Source: Silene conica (lineage: Eukaryota > Streptophyta > Magnoliopsida > Caryophyllales > Caryophyllaceae). From it: 64,000 bases of DNA. Shown here piece after piece: positions 23,223 to 35,154 of the stretch (positions are counted from its first letter, which is position 1; the number at the start of each line of letters is the position of its first letter). The stretch spans positions 70,818,792-70,882,791 of the forward strand of contig CM055312.2 in assembly GCA_029255685.2 (NCBI GenBank). Direction: 5' to 3'. Both the position numbers and the translations under genes were made by a program. Under the pieces are notes generated by a model. It did not search any database. It was not told the origin of the DNA and saw only the letters and a list, made by a program, of their open reading frames with translations.

Positions 23223-23394
23223 CAATGATGATGGGAGTCCCAGCTGAAAAGAACCATGCTCATGAAGAATTTTAGACGATATCGGTTGCGATCTTTATGA
23301 ATGTCGTAGGATGTGCATTACAACTAAAAAAGGTTTTGGAGTTTGCATTGAAAGACCTCCAAGCTCTGGAAAATATATTTGCTATTGTAATTAA
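23223..23394 (+). pseudogene. Defensin-like (DEFL) cysteine-rich peptide remnant
   Basis: The frame 23,272-23,394 reads GCDLYECRRMC ... GFGVC ... KYICYCN and stops. The six cysteines are spaced C-x4-C-x3-C-x9-C-x11-C-x-C, the pattern of secreted plant defensin-like peptides. Upstream, after a TTTGGCAG acceptor, the stretch GVPAEKNHAHEE is what normally links signal peptide and mature peptide, but it is in another frame: one base seems to be missing near 23,267. The signal-peptide exon is not visible; the 1.5-kb element ends about 480 bp upstream and may have separated it. It is probably non-functional. Confidence 0.6.
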
Positions 23395-24930
23395 TAAGTT
23401 CTGTAGATATATGATATCCATGTAATACATGTCTTATGCCATGTACTACATGTGAAGACATATTATCTCTATTTAATCTATATTTCACAATTTATAAATT
23501 GAGAAACGAACATATCATTTTTTGCTTGTTTTGATCTACAAATTATTACGCTGCTTATTTACCACATTTCTTGTAGTTATATACTCCTTTGTTATTGTTA
23601 CATCACAATTTTCGTTTACTAAGTTTGTCGCTCGTTTGTTTTTATACGCTTATAGTAGTTGTGAAATTTATAACTTAAATATGTTTACAAAATAATTTAA
23701 TAATTAGAATACAATATTAAATGTTTACCTTCATTAACAAAAATATCCTAATGTTTGCACTAAATCTAACCTCTTGTATTATATATATTGCATAATAATA
23801 TCATCCCAAATCAGAGAATTATATAATTTACATTAACTAATAAATGAACAAATGATACAAGTCATGACTACTAGAACCTTTCTTTTGCAACCTATGTTGA
23901 CAAGCATACAATGACTCTGTGATCCTCAAGTCAAGACTACTACAAGCTTTCTAATAAAATTCACAACTACAATGCCATGGTCAATCAACTCGACTCCATA
24001 CTCCGTGTCTCTATCTGTGATCCCGACTCTCTACCTAATATAAACATGCACTAAATTGCTCCTTATATGACTACAAATATCATATGGTTCATTACAAAAT
24101 ATTAAAGAATGATATTTAAAATCTGCACTCAAATTGCTCTCAATATGATCGAAATATCTTAAAAATAGTTGTTTAAAAAACGATATCAATAAGATTTTTT
24201 CTATAAATTTATAAACATTTTCGCACCCCTTATACGGATAAGGTAATCGGGATGTGTCACAATCTAGATTTTTGAGATAGTGAATCAGAACTTCAATTAA
24301 TCAACCTGTGAATTAAATAAAAACTTAATGAATAATGCAAGTTAAGACTATCAAAACCTTTCAAATTAAATATTCAACTACTATCTCATGGTCACTCGAC
24401 TTCACTCCAAAGTTGCATCTCGGCCTGTAATCTCGCTAGCTACCAATTCCAAAACTGTACATAAACTCCTCTCCATATGATAAAAGTATCATATGGTTCA
24501 ACAAAGATAAGTAGGTTTGTTATAGGATGTTATTTTATAAATATAAGTAAGATCTTATATACCAAAAGAATTAAACAAAATAAAATTTCCTTAAATGTAT
24601 GGTAAAGAAAACTCCTTCCATATAGTTGATGTAAAAGTAATCTCCGCCAAATAATTGATGTACATTAAGATGAATCAAAACAAAATAAATTTTTTCTTTA
24701 TAAATTTATTGCAAAAAGTATTAAAATATCTAACTTTTTGCTTATATATAAATTTAAATAACTAATAATTATTGGTATTCGCAAGGAATATTTCTCCAAG
24801 TACATATTCCAAATTATATTTATGATAAGAAAATGAAAATATTTTCGTATATAGGGAACTATTTTTGGATCAATCATATATACGGAAAAAGTTATTTCTA
24901 ACTTTATGCTAGAACAATTTACGATGATAC
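23395..24930. other. Gene-free AT-rich DNA with a divergent direct repeat
   Basis: No gene is supported. Two similar blocks at about 23,855-24,090 and 24,300-24,500 share a CCATGGTCAatcaACTCGACT / TCATGGTCACTCGACTTCACT core, a CTATCTGTGATCcCG / CTCGGCCTGTAATCTCG core and a TATCATATGGTTCA motif. They look like an old segmental duplication or two copies of an unknown repeat. Confidence 0.5.
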
Positions 24931-25330
24931 CACTACTACAAACAACGTGCAAATGTGACGCTTTTTGAAGCGTTTTATGACGCTTTAAACTGTCAAATTT
25001 ATTTTACCGACACTTTGAAAAACGTCAATTTATTGTTCACCGTTATTTATTAATGTTTTTTTATGTCAACATATGTGACGCTTAAAAATATCTTATGACT
25101 GTTTTGTTTGTCAACAAATGTGACGTTTTAAAGCGTCTTCACTAATTAGTGGTACTTTTATGTGTCAACAAATGTGATGTTTTGAAGCGTCTTAAGCAAC
25201 TATTGAAGCTTTTATGCGTGACTTAATGAGACATAATTAGGCGTCAATTTTCTATATTTTGACTCTTGAAATTGTCAATCTCAGTGATGCTTTTGGTTAT
25301 CAACGTACCACATTCTTAAGTATTATCGTC
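24931..25330 (+). mobile_element. CACTA (En/Spm-like) terminal region
   Basis: Begins CACTACTACAAACAACG, the CACTA superfamily terminus. About 370 bp of subterminal repeats follow: TGTGACGCTTTTTGAAGCGT, TGTCAACAAATGTGACG and relatives in both orientations. The matching other end was not found, so the right limit is where the repeats stop. Confidence 0.72.
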
Positions 25331-25956
25331 GCGATTACTCTTGGTATTAGATTTTTAGAAATTTTATTTCCAAACAAAATCATAGATATTAAATAAACCT
25401 ATATGTAGTAGTACTCAATTAAATCATGAATAGAATAACAAAGTACCCACGTACTTTTATAAATAATCGCCGCACATCTGAAATATATCACAAACACTAG
25501 GATTAACAATTTAACTATTATAAACTAGTACTCTACGGTATGACAAAATCAAAATATCAATAGGGATCCGGATGATAGTAAAATCAAACATAATGTTGTA
25601 TTAAAAATCTTAAATAGCAATACTTCAAAAATCGTAAATAATTAGAGACGGGGACACTTGGTAGCTAGGTAGCACTTTGAACGTTGTGGAGCTTCAATAA
25701 TGTGTAGTTGGCACAATGTCAAGTGAGTTTCAATCAACATATGAAGGCGCATCATCATCACCATCTGACAAATCTGATACCTATAACATAATACAAAATA
25801 TAATATAAATTAATTTTGATTTCAACAGAAGAGTACATCTTATAAGAGTTATCAAAACCATGAGATAGAGGGCAATCTAACAAAGACGAAAAAGATAGCA
25901 AAAGTAAACTATGCATTATCAATTGTTTATTCAATCACAAGCTACATTTTCGAAGA
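25331..25956. other. Interior or flank of the CACTA element, no firm gene
   Basis: AT-rich. On the - strand, 25,720-25,790 reads SDLSDGDDDAPSYVD then a stop, after a TTATAG acceptor. This resembles the last exon of a gene, possibly of the CACTA element, but no further exon could be joined. Confidence 0.35.
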
Positions 25957-25964
25957 CTGCTAAG

Positions 25965-26509
25965 TAGGCTTGGCAATGGGTAGGGTCTGGGTAGGGTCCA
26001 GCAAGATCCGGACCCGACCCTGAGTCACATACCCTAGACCCATACCCGAAAGGATCTGAAATTAAGGGACCCATACTTGACCCAGAGGGTTCGGGTCTTT
26101 GTAGGGTCTACCCTAGGGTCTGCTTTTTTCTTTGACAAGATAATTTTTTTCCCTAAATTATATCATTTACCTAGTACCCAAACTTATCATTATCATAAAT
26201 TTTCTCGTTATTCTTATTGGTTATTTAGATATGCGTATGGTATATTAGTGATAACTAATAAAGGTCGTATGTATGTGTGTATTATTTGAGTTATTGACGT
26301 TCGTATGTGTGTTTTTTTTAAATAAATATAAGGGTCTAGGGGTCGGGTAGGGTCCCAACACCAAGACCCGGACCCGGACCCGACATTTTTATATAAGACC
26401 CATACCCGAACCATACCCGATTGGGTCTCAAAAATTCAGACTCATACCCGACCCATTAGAGTCCGACCCTGAGGGTCTGGGTTGGGTACCCGAACCACTG
26501 TAATCCCTA
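25965..26509. mobile_element. 545-bp hAT-type MITE with 8-bp target duplication
   Basis: The target duplication CTGCTAAG lies at 25,957-25,964 and 26,510-26,517. Ends: TAGGCTTGGCAATGG and, inverse, TAGGGATTACAGTGG. The subterminal parts are rich in GGGTAGGGTC and CCCGACCC blocks that can fold on each other. No coding capacity. Confidence 0.88.
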
Positions 26510-26652
26510 CTGCTAAGGGATGCAATGGTACTAAATGCACAAGTAGTGAAGGTAAAATCGCAGCTTCAAGGAAAGATATAGATCCAAAACTAAAGCAAGA
26601 ATGTCCACTCTATCTTAAACTTAAATGGAAAACAAATTAAATCCATACAAAT

Positions 26653-27383
26653 TGTTGGAAATAAGTTACTGCAAAGGGCAAAATAAAAGAAGAAAATGGA
26701 TTAGATAAACCTTTACTATGTCATGGTATGATAATCGTTGCCTTAGAAGCTTAATCACCCTCGACACGGTGTTGTCCAACTGAGAACGACGCTCCCAAGG
26801 TATAAATATCTCTCCTCCGAATTGCACCCAAAAGGAAGAGTAGGAACTCGAATGTTATTGTTCAGATTTTCATAAGGAACGGAGGAGAGAAAGAGAGGAT
26901 TTGTAAAGAATGAATTGTGTATTATATATGCAAACCAAACTTCATCTTATTTATAGTGAAAAATGGAATTCTGAAACAATGAACGAATTTAAGGCATTCC
27001 AAGTTTCTTTTAGTCTTTGGTAGAAAACGAGAGAAGACCGGTGTGAAAAATTTGAGCAAGGTAAAAACGTAGTCGCATGTTTCCAATGCAGAGACTGCGC
27101 CAAAAATAAGACGAGAGCAAAAGTTTCTATTGCAAAACAGACCCCACCACATCGCGCGTGCGAGCCGGGCGGACGACGGCGGCGGTGCGCGCGTGATAAG
27201 AGTACATACTGACCTCAATATTGACAAGTTTTTAGTTGATAAGTACTAAGTATATAAACACAACCAAAATTCCTTATTTTTCCAATCTGGGACAAAGCCA
27301 AAAATATTTTCTTATTCTTTCAGTGTGAATAAAACATTCTTATTCTTTCAATGTGGGACTAAGCATTCCTAGCATTTCCAACA
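26653..27383 (-). mobile_element. 731-bp solo LTR
   Basis: Termini are TGTTGGAAAT and its inverse (ATTTCCAACA). The exact 5-bp duplication CAAAT lies at 26,648-26,652 and 27,384-27,388. On the - strand it begins TGTTGGAAATGCTAGGAATG with TCCCACATTG close behind, as in many plant Ty1/copia LTRs, and has a CTATAAATAAG box. No internal region is present, so it arose by LTR-LTR recombination. Confidence 0.9.
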
Positions 27384-27389
27384 CAAATC

Positions 27390-27895
27390 AACGCAACACC
27401 ACAAGGGTAAATATTATCACTGAATCTTTTAAGTTATCTACAAAAGCTTGTTTGTAGTATAAGACTGCTGAGACTAATCATGTAGCATGCTCGTGTGTTT
27501 ACTGAGCAACACTGAGCTGTGAGAAATTTAAGTATCAAAATCAAAGTGGAGTAGACTTTTCACTGTATACACAACTTTAATTTCTTACTGTATAAGAACC
27601 AATCCTCTTTCTTCAAGAACACTTGAATTAGACAATCCTAGAGTTCATATACAGTAAGAAATTTTTTACTATCATATTCGACACATGATTATTCTCAACA
27701 ACCATATAATAAGATAGCATATGATAACGACATGGCAGCAGTAAAACCACGAACATAACAGCATAACAGAAGGTAAAATAATCTCAAACGTAGAATCCAA
27801 GAATAAAGGAAAGATTTGCCATTTTAGAACAACTCTAGAGGTAAAGACTTTAGTTTCACAAAAACTATGGTCAGAGTAGTCATAAACACAAGAAC
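27390..27895. other. Gene-free spacer
   Basis: AT-rich DNA with no supported exon. It may be former intron of the aspartic-protease remnant on its right. Confidence 0.4.
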
Positions 27896-27899
27896 TCAC

Positions 27900-28080
27900 C
27901 GCACTGAGAAAATGGTCATAAGCTTCTTCAACTAGATAAGCCAATGTTGTTCCAGAATCAACAATAGTTCCTCTATTGTTTGATGTTGCAAACACCGCTT
28001 CTTCAATTTGCAGCAACTGCCCATTGACTGCAATACTCTCAAAGGTTTAGATTCTAATGCGGCCTTGCAGGTTTTAAAAT
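27900..28080 (-). pseudogene. Aspartic protease (pepsin family A1) exon remnant
   Basis: On the - strand the exon reads [20 protein letters not shown], then [20 protein letters not shown] and YDHFLSA, followed by a GTGAGT donor at 27,899. [11 protein letters not shown] contains the second catalytic Asp motif (DSGTT) of plant A1 aspartic proteases. Just upstream the expected PHYNLNL segment is present but broken: a TAG replaces the Tyr codon (28,054-28,056) and an extra base near 28,041 shifts the frame. No other exons could be placed. It may be a captured fragment or a dead host gene. Confidence 0.72.
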
Positions 28081-30731
28081 TGAGAACAGTCAAACCATCA
28101 GAAGCATAGATTCTACGAAAAGAAAGATGAAAGGTAAAATTCTCGGCTTTGACAAGTTCAATTTTAAAAATCATCTTGCCTGAGTTTTATAATATCGCAA
28201 TTATTCAAAGGTAAAATACAAAACTTAAGAACAGTCTTAAGTCAATGTCAAAGAGTTGAATTTCTTGTTTTTGGTCATGTGATAAACTTTTCTTGAATTG
28301 TCAAGCAGATATGTTTATACATGAAGTTTAGTGGAAGTAAAGGTGTGTTACTAGTCTCATATGTACGGGGTATATTGATCATTATGAATGATAAAAGACT
28401 TAGGAGAAGAATGATATCCAATTGATGGATACTAGGGTAAAGTTGATATTCTTATATTGATAAGAGTTTAGACAAGTTCAAAAGTATTGAACCTGGAGAA
28501 ATTGAATCCACTTGCTTCATTCCGCTGCGGGATAATTCATTAGGCTGAAATGTATAACCATATTTAAACTTCGTATACTTGAAGTATGACGAAATGTTAC
28601 CAATCGAATTTTGAGAGAAGTCTCTATATGTAGTCATATAGTTCATTAGTTAGTACTCATGAAGTACTAAACAGATGAAGCTAGGTGTTTAGATACTATT
28701 ATTGGATTAATGTGCAAAAGGTTACACGAAATCATATTCTAAACACATAAGGATGGTTAGAGAACCATTTTGGCTACAACCATTTGAGGAGTGGATCGTA
28801 AAAAACGTTATGGATAGTGAAACAATGAAAAATATACAACAAAAGTTAGTACACTTATATCTATGGGATATACAAGAGGGATGAGTCCCTCACACCATGA
28901 AGACAGTGGAAGCTATTTTATAAAAAGAAAGCTTGTGTCTAGATAGGATCAAGACACGTACTCGAAAGGTTTGCATAGTAAGATTATTCATTATCAAGGC
29001 AAATAAGATATAGTGAGGTTATGTAAAGTGCAAATGTTGTTGAGACTTACTAACCATAAGCCTTCTAATAGGCTTAACATGAACAATCATGTAATTTCAA
29101 TTGAGTTGAGATGTGATACTATATACCAAATTAAGTATGAATTATAGATTACAGTAATTGAATTGTATTAGTTTCACATATGTGATAATGCATTCATCAT
29201 TTGAGTTTTATTAAAACTCCTTGTTTAAACCATGTTATATCCAAAGTGGTTGGTATGACCATATTGGACCTCATTAAAGTGAAATAGATTAACATAGTGC
29301 CTCCCCTAGTAGAGTGTATGAGGTGACGTCTCGAAACAACTAGAGTATGATGCGATTGTTGGCAAGTTCAAGTGCCATAGAGTCATGTGAGATAACTAGT
29401 CGATCACATAGGTAGACTGTTAGGAGACACTTTGTCGGGCAATGAGCGCTTATAGAGTTCTGAAAATTTGATAATTAAGTCTGGTCGTGGCGAGAGCTAC
29501 TATAGTATTCTTAATGAGTCATTTCTTTGACTAGAGAGAATTCGCCCAAGGTGGCACAGTTTCAGATTGGCTTTGATATTTGCCCCATGACTTTTCTTAA
29601 AAGTAGTCAAGTGGACATCTTTTGGGTCATGATGACCTATGAATATTCGAAGGGAATAGGGCAATAGAAATTTTCCACCCCATTGTCCGGGTTGTTTAAA
29701 ATCTCAGGGTCACTCGAGGAGAAGTAAACTGAAAATGCGTGGCCACGCTCGAAAGGTATCTAATTATCTATGGTAGATAATTTCGGTCAAGTATTTACTC
29801 TCCAGATCGAGGAAACCACTCTAGATATGATCTATTGCAAGTATGACCTACAAGACACCTTGAAAAGAGTAGAAGATTGTAATAAGGCAAGAGAATTGGT
29901 GACGCACACTTGTCTCGGACAAGTGGGAGATTGTTGGAGTAAGTGTCCTCAATAATAGTGCGATCACATGATTTAACTATCATTCTTATATATAGTCAAC
30001 TGATCAACATATATCGGTAACGATCGACTGACTAGAGTTTGATGTTATTGTCGTATGACGGTGGTGTTCAGTTGATCCCTATAGGTCACACCTATAGGAC
30101 GGGTCCCAAAACAGAAAAGTTAATTAATCGTATATCGATACGGATGAATTAAATCCTTAATTTGAACGAGATGATAAATTGGAATCTTATTTTAATATGA
30201 TTAAGTAAGATTTGAAATTAGTAAATCAAAATGTTATATTACTATTATTAATCGAAGTTTAGGAAACATGCGAAATTAGAATAAACGATTAATTATAATT
30301 ACAAATGTTGTAAGTTGTATTTAAATTGATTTTTACGTATACGTAATTATGAATTACATGTATAAGTCGTCAATTGTATTATTTATGTATTATAGTATTT
30401 AATTTGTTAAATACATGTAAGAATTCCTAGTGACATGTTGCATGTCACATGTCACATGTACAAATGACAAAAAGTAAAATGGAAAATCCATTTTACCTTA
30501 TTAAGGGGTCGCCACTTTACAATAAGAGGAGAAAATGTGATTTTATTATATGTGATAAATCACATCACATGGAAAAGAAAAATTATTTTGCTTTATTTTA
30601 TTTTTGAGAAGCGAAAAAGCAAATTGTGTAAGGTCAAGTCAACCCTCTCTTTCTCTCTTACAAACCATTGTCATGCTCTTATTTTATGAGGAATTTTTGT
30701 CCTCATTCTATTCTAAAGCTAGTATGAATAT

Positions 30732-32276
30732 TGACATGGCTGTCGCAACCCTATAGAAAATAAACCAACTGGTCCAAAACAAATGTAGTAGTGGCAGTCG
30801 GGTATCGAATTCATAGGGAGATGAGAATTAAATGAGTCTAGTCAAGTTTGCTAAAATAACCAATTTGGGGGGAGGGGGGTTGATGTGTTTATAGTCTATC
30901 AACTAATAGAAAAAAGGGAGAAGATGAAGAAACGCAAAAGATAAAGCAGAGGGAAAAGAAACTAGGATCGTCGGTTCACCATGGCTAAGGTAGGGGAGAT
31001 TACTAAGACTATTTTGAATTGGGATAGGGGTAGCGAAAGGTCCTCTCGGTCCGCTATTCATCCTAAGACAAAATTAATCTAACTCTCGTTCTAAATAGTC
31101 TATCCCAAAGTTCATTGTCGATCTACCATTTTCCAATCTCTCGATCTAGGTCAAGGGGAATCCAAACAATCAATTGAATGCGTCGACTCAAAACAATCAA
31201 AAGCTATTAAAAATGCGATGATTGCATGCGATCCCAATCGAAAATAATCAAACTACAACAACCAACCTACGCCATGGTTCCCCTAAATAATCCTAGTATG
31301 GAATTTAGCCAATCATATTCAAACAATCAATAATACAATTAAGAGAAAAGAGATTATACGACATAAGAAAAATAGGAATAATTGAAATTCAATAAAAGAA
31401 ACAGAACATAAATACCGTGTTTACAAACATGAGAGAAAGATTAAAAGAGTCCAATCCGAAAGTAGAACAAGAAATTAATCTATCTAGGATTTAGGTTTGA
31501 GAAAAGATGAAAAATGAAGTAGAGAACTAGTGTCTGTGTGTCGTTTACTGCTACTGCTCTTCCCCTTTTATGCTGCATGAAACCCTTTCGAAAATAAGGA
31601 AAATTGCGACAAATCCGTTGAATTTCTCGATCGAGTAAGTGGAATACTCGATCGAAGATTTGTGCAAACATTTCTGCGCGATCGAGTGAATGAGGGACTC
31701 GATCGAGTAAATTGATTAGAGCCAGCCTATTAGAAAAGGAGGATTGCTCGATCGAAAGGATATCATCTGCGGAATACTCGATCGACTGCTTTAGCTACTC
31801 GGTCGAGTTGTCTCGTGCTTTGAGCGCGATTCACTTATCTCTGATGGTTTTGCACTTCCCACGGTTGTACGATTTCTTTCCGGCATTCTTGAAAGTGCTT
31901 GAATATCCAAGATTAGGTTGGTTTTACTTCTTTCCGGCTTTTATCTGCAATTAATACAAAACGAAACCATGTAGATAATTCGAGGGATAAATGTAACAAC
32001 CCGACCCGCCACCGTCGTAACACAAACCCAATTAGATGGGTGCGCACTTTTGGGCCCATTATTTGTCCTCACTTAAGCCAAAAGCACCAGGCCTTGTTAC
32101 TAAGTGGTGGGTGGAAGTTATTATAAATATATCACAAGCCTCACATTCTACCGATGTGGGACAACTTTAATCTCATACTCTTGGGGTGTTATAATAAATG
32201 TGACCAAATGCTATGAAATAGATCAACAAATACGTGCAAACTAGGCCAAAAAGGTCTATACGAAATGCACGTATCA
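30732..32276 (-). mobile_element. Athila-like solo LTR inside the copia LTR
   Basis: The exact 5-bp duplication AATAT lies at 30,727-30,731 and 32,277-32,281. On the - strand it starts TGATACGTGCATTTCGTATAG, like the Athila-like LTR at 37,573, and ends at GTCA. CTCGATCGAG-type palindromes occur at 31,626-31,805. No internal region is present. A 202-bp element is inserted at 31,992-32,193. Confidence 0.85.
31992..32193 (+). mobile_element. 202-bp TGTAACAACCC/GGGGTGTTATA element
   Basis: The 5-bp duplication ATAAA lies at 31,987-31,991 and 32,194-32,198. Ends TGTAACAACCC and GGGGTGTTATA are near-inverse. An internal GATGTGGGACAA block is typical of small plant solo LTRs (TRIM-like). It lies inside the Athila-like solo LTR, making it the third level of nesting. 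Confidence 0.8.
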
Positions 32277-32658
32277 AATATTTCTCACACTAAACATAAA
32301 ATAGTTTATGGGTTGTTCATCACAAAATCTAATATTACCTTCATTCTTACTAATGTAGTAAAACTAATATATTAGATTAATTATTAAGGTTACTAGATTG
32401 TAATTTCTAGACTAAAATTACAATATAAGTTTTGGACAATGTGTTGGGTGCAACTTAGTAGGAGGAAAGCTAATTTGGTTTCTTGGAGGATCTTCCTTGT
32501 TGATATAGCTCAAGAACAAAATCGAAGGAGTTATGCCCATTATTTCCATTACTCAATGTAAAGATTTTTGTATTGTTTTTCATTTGCATGTACTAGATCC
32601 TAATAAATTAATGAGTTAATTTAATTAATAAGATTAATGGAGGTTCATGAACCTAACA

Positions 32659-33888
32659 GTTTAACCATCATGATCGTTTTAAATATCGTTGTTGCATGAC
32701 ATTGCATAATTGACTGATCGTTATGATTCACATGATTTAGTAGTATTGTGACAAATGTTTGGATGTTTGATTAATTCAGTTATGTTAATTTTTGCATGTT
32801 GTTGTAAATATTGTTATCATACGATATTTGGATGGTCGTTATGAATCGCATGATATTTTTGCTTTGTGAACATGTTGTGCTAATATATCATTAATATATG
32901 CATGCTTACATGTTTACTGACGAAAATTGGCTGGGAGAATCTCGAGTTACTCCCCACTAACTGCGGCATACATGTTTCATGTATGACAGGTGGGTGCTGA
33001 TTGGGGATTCGCTTAAGAGCTAGCGAGCGATGTTATACAACGACATGACTTTACCTTTATTTATCGTTAGCTAATTCGGACATTTGCATTTTTCTACTTG
33101 TGGGATATACTATCCTCATTTGACGTTGTTTGTATTTATATTTAAATTTATCTATGTTTTATTTTCCGCATTTTAGTTATTTTGAATTTCTCGCGTTGTT
33201 CTATTTCATGTCAAAAGTTTAAAATTCGCGCTATTTTCCACATTCTCTTTTGTTTACATTTCCGCTTAAAATGTGAGGGTTCACACTCATCATAGATTGC
33301 AGGGATTCTGGATGATGTTGGGTGTTTGTTGCCAAGTTTTCACTTTCTATATTTTAGTTTTATTCCAAAGAAGTTAAATAAACATACCGATGGGTTAATT
33401 AACTGGGCTATACGTGTAAAACACTTTTTCCACAATTGCTTAAAAAATATTAGTCAAAGCAACAATATTAGCAGCGAGCGGGAGTAGTGGAAATAATAAA
33501 AGTATCAACTGGGTAGTGAAATTATAAATATTAATGTGCCAATAGTGAAAGTAATAATAATCACAGCGGGAGTAGTGAAAGTAACCGTAATAATTACGAA
33601 TGTAATAAAATTAACAATACTGACAACAAAAGAAAGTAAATATGAACAATTAACTAACTAATCGATTTAAGTAAATATTAATAGCGGCGGTATTGAAATT
33701 GTATAATAATTTGTTTCATTGTAATTTTAGGATATTTCATAAAAAAATATATATTAATGATAAATTATTGAGTTACTAACTTTAAAATAGTTTCATTTAA
33801 TACTAAATAGATATATCCCAGGAGAGTCTAACACCAAATCTAGTTCTCATGTTATTCTTATATATTATTATTGTCCTAAAAATATATA
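32659..33888. other. No gene recognised; possible old LTR remnants
   Basis: AT-rich sequence. The stretch 32,930-33,050 (CTCCCCACTAACTGCGGCAT, then ATGTATGACAGGTGGGTGCT) resembles the inside of plant gypsy LTRs, but I cannot define ends. Confidence 0.35.
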
Positions 33889-34467
33889 CTAGGTTTTTAA
33901 CCTCGTGCAGTGCACGATTGGTAATGAAAAATATTATTAAAATTTTATATTTATGCGTGTTTTTGATTTACTAAATAACTAAATTTTAGAATAAAGTATT
34001 CTGCTTACCTATACACTTTTGATAAGTTTATATTGCTTAATTTTTACGAAGTATTCTACTCTTTTTTTTCTCGACTTTTTATCTCATCGTAGGTGAAATC
34101 TGAAAAGTGCATATAAAATTATTATAGATTTCATTACCAGTTTATTTACGCAGTATACATTTAATTTTACTCATTTTTGTACGCTTTGTTGTCATATTAC
34201 CCCTCTTTCTTGTTTGTACTCCTCTAAATTATCTATCTTCTTTCTTATTTTCTTTCTACCACCATCGCTTGGATGTCTGGAAACACCGTTCGCCATCACT
34301 GACTTACTACTTCCAAATCCACTAGCAAACCCTCCACCGTATTGGTTTTTACTATTAAGTGTATGATAGTCAATTTATGTTCATGTGGACGGGTGGTTGT
34401 TAAAATTTTATAATTAAGATTGGTTGCTGATTTATTTAATATACGAAATTCAAAAAATGAGACAATG
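33889..34467 (-). mobile_element. Probable Helitron 3' end (reverse orientation)
   Basis: On the - strand the sequence ends CGTGCACTGCACG (palindromic hairpin), then AGGTTAAAAACCTAG, followed by T: a hairpin a few bases before a CTAG-T terminus as in Helitrons. A matching 5' TC end was not found before the Tat LTR at 34,468, so the element may be truncated by it. Confidence 0.45.
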
Positions 34468-35076
34468 TGTAGACATAAAAATGTGGCTCATTTTATTAAA
34501 AATGGTCAAAGTTAAAATATTGACTGTTTGTGTAAAATTGGTCAACTTTTATTATTAGGGCCGAAATGTTTCTAGTCCAAACAAAATAAACTATCAAGTG
34601 ATTACAAAAAAAAGGGTTTTACCAAGTCCGTTTTAGAAAAGAACCTGAATCTCTAATTTGTTATAAAAAGAGCACTTAATGCTCTCACTTGAGAATAATC
34701 ACCACAATCACAAAAATTACACAGAAATCACACAAAAGACCAAAAAAAACCTCTCTACAAAAATCTCTCTCAAGAGAAACCAGAGAAAACAAAAAAAATT
34801 CATTTCTAGCCATCTAGATTTGAATATTAAACTACTCTTTGATCCGACAACAAGCTTCCGCCGCCGTCGATTGAAGATAAACAACTCAAATACATTTAGG
34901 AGATTAAGTCTTCAAATCAAGACCCTCCTCGTCATTCAAGTGTGTGGAAATCTAATCAGTAGAATAACTAGTAGATTGTACCCGAAATCTCTTTAATTTA
35001 ATAAAATTATTATTTTGTTGCATTCTTTTGTGTTTTTATTTATTTATTTGCAAATAAGCGCAAATTTGTCGCTACA
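34468..35076 (+). repeat. 5' LTR of the Tat element
   Basis: 609 bp. A TATAAAAAG box at about 34,662-34,671 is followed by a transcribed-leader-like stretch. Compared with the 3' LTR it lacks one 33-bp duplication and has an extra piece (AATAAGCGCAAATTTG) near its end. Confidence 0.88.
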
Positions 35077-35154
35077 AATTTGGCACGCCCAGTGAGACAT
35101 CTCTACTACTCATTTCTTTTTCCGCACAATCAAATTTCGCAACAAGCATTACAA

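Larger units (their letters stand above)
28200..32658 (+). mobile_element. Copia-like element 3' part with interrupted 3' LTR
   Basis: A polypurine tract (AGTGGGAGAT, 29,922-29,931) is followed by TGTTGGAGTAAGTGTCC, the LTR start at 29,932. The LTR ends ACCTAACA at 32,658. It is split by a 1,545-bp solo LTR insertion at 30,732-32,276, so its own length is about 1.18 kb. Sequence left of the tract (about 28,200-29,931) looks like the non-coding tail of the internal region; no polymerase or gag frame survives and no 5' LTR is in view. The left limit is approximate. Confidence 0.65.
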
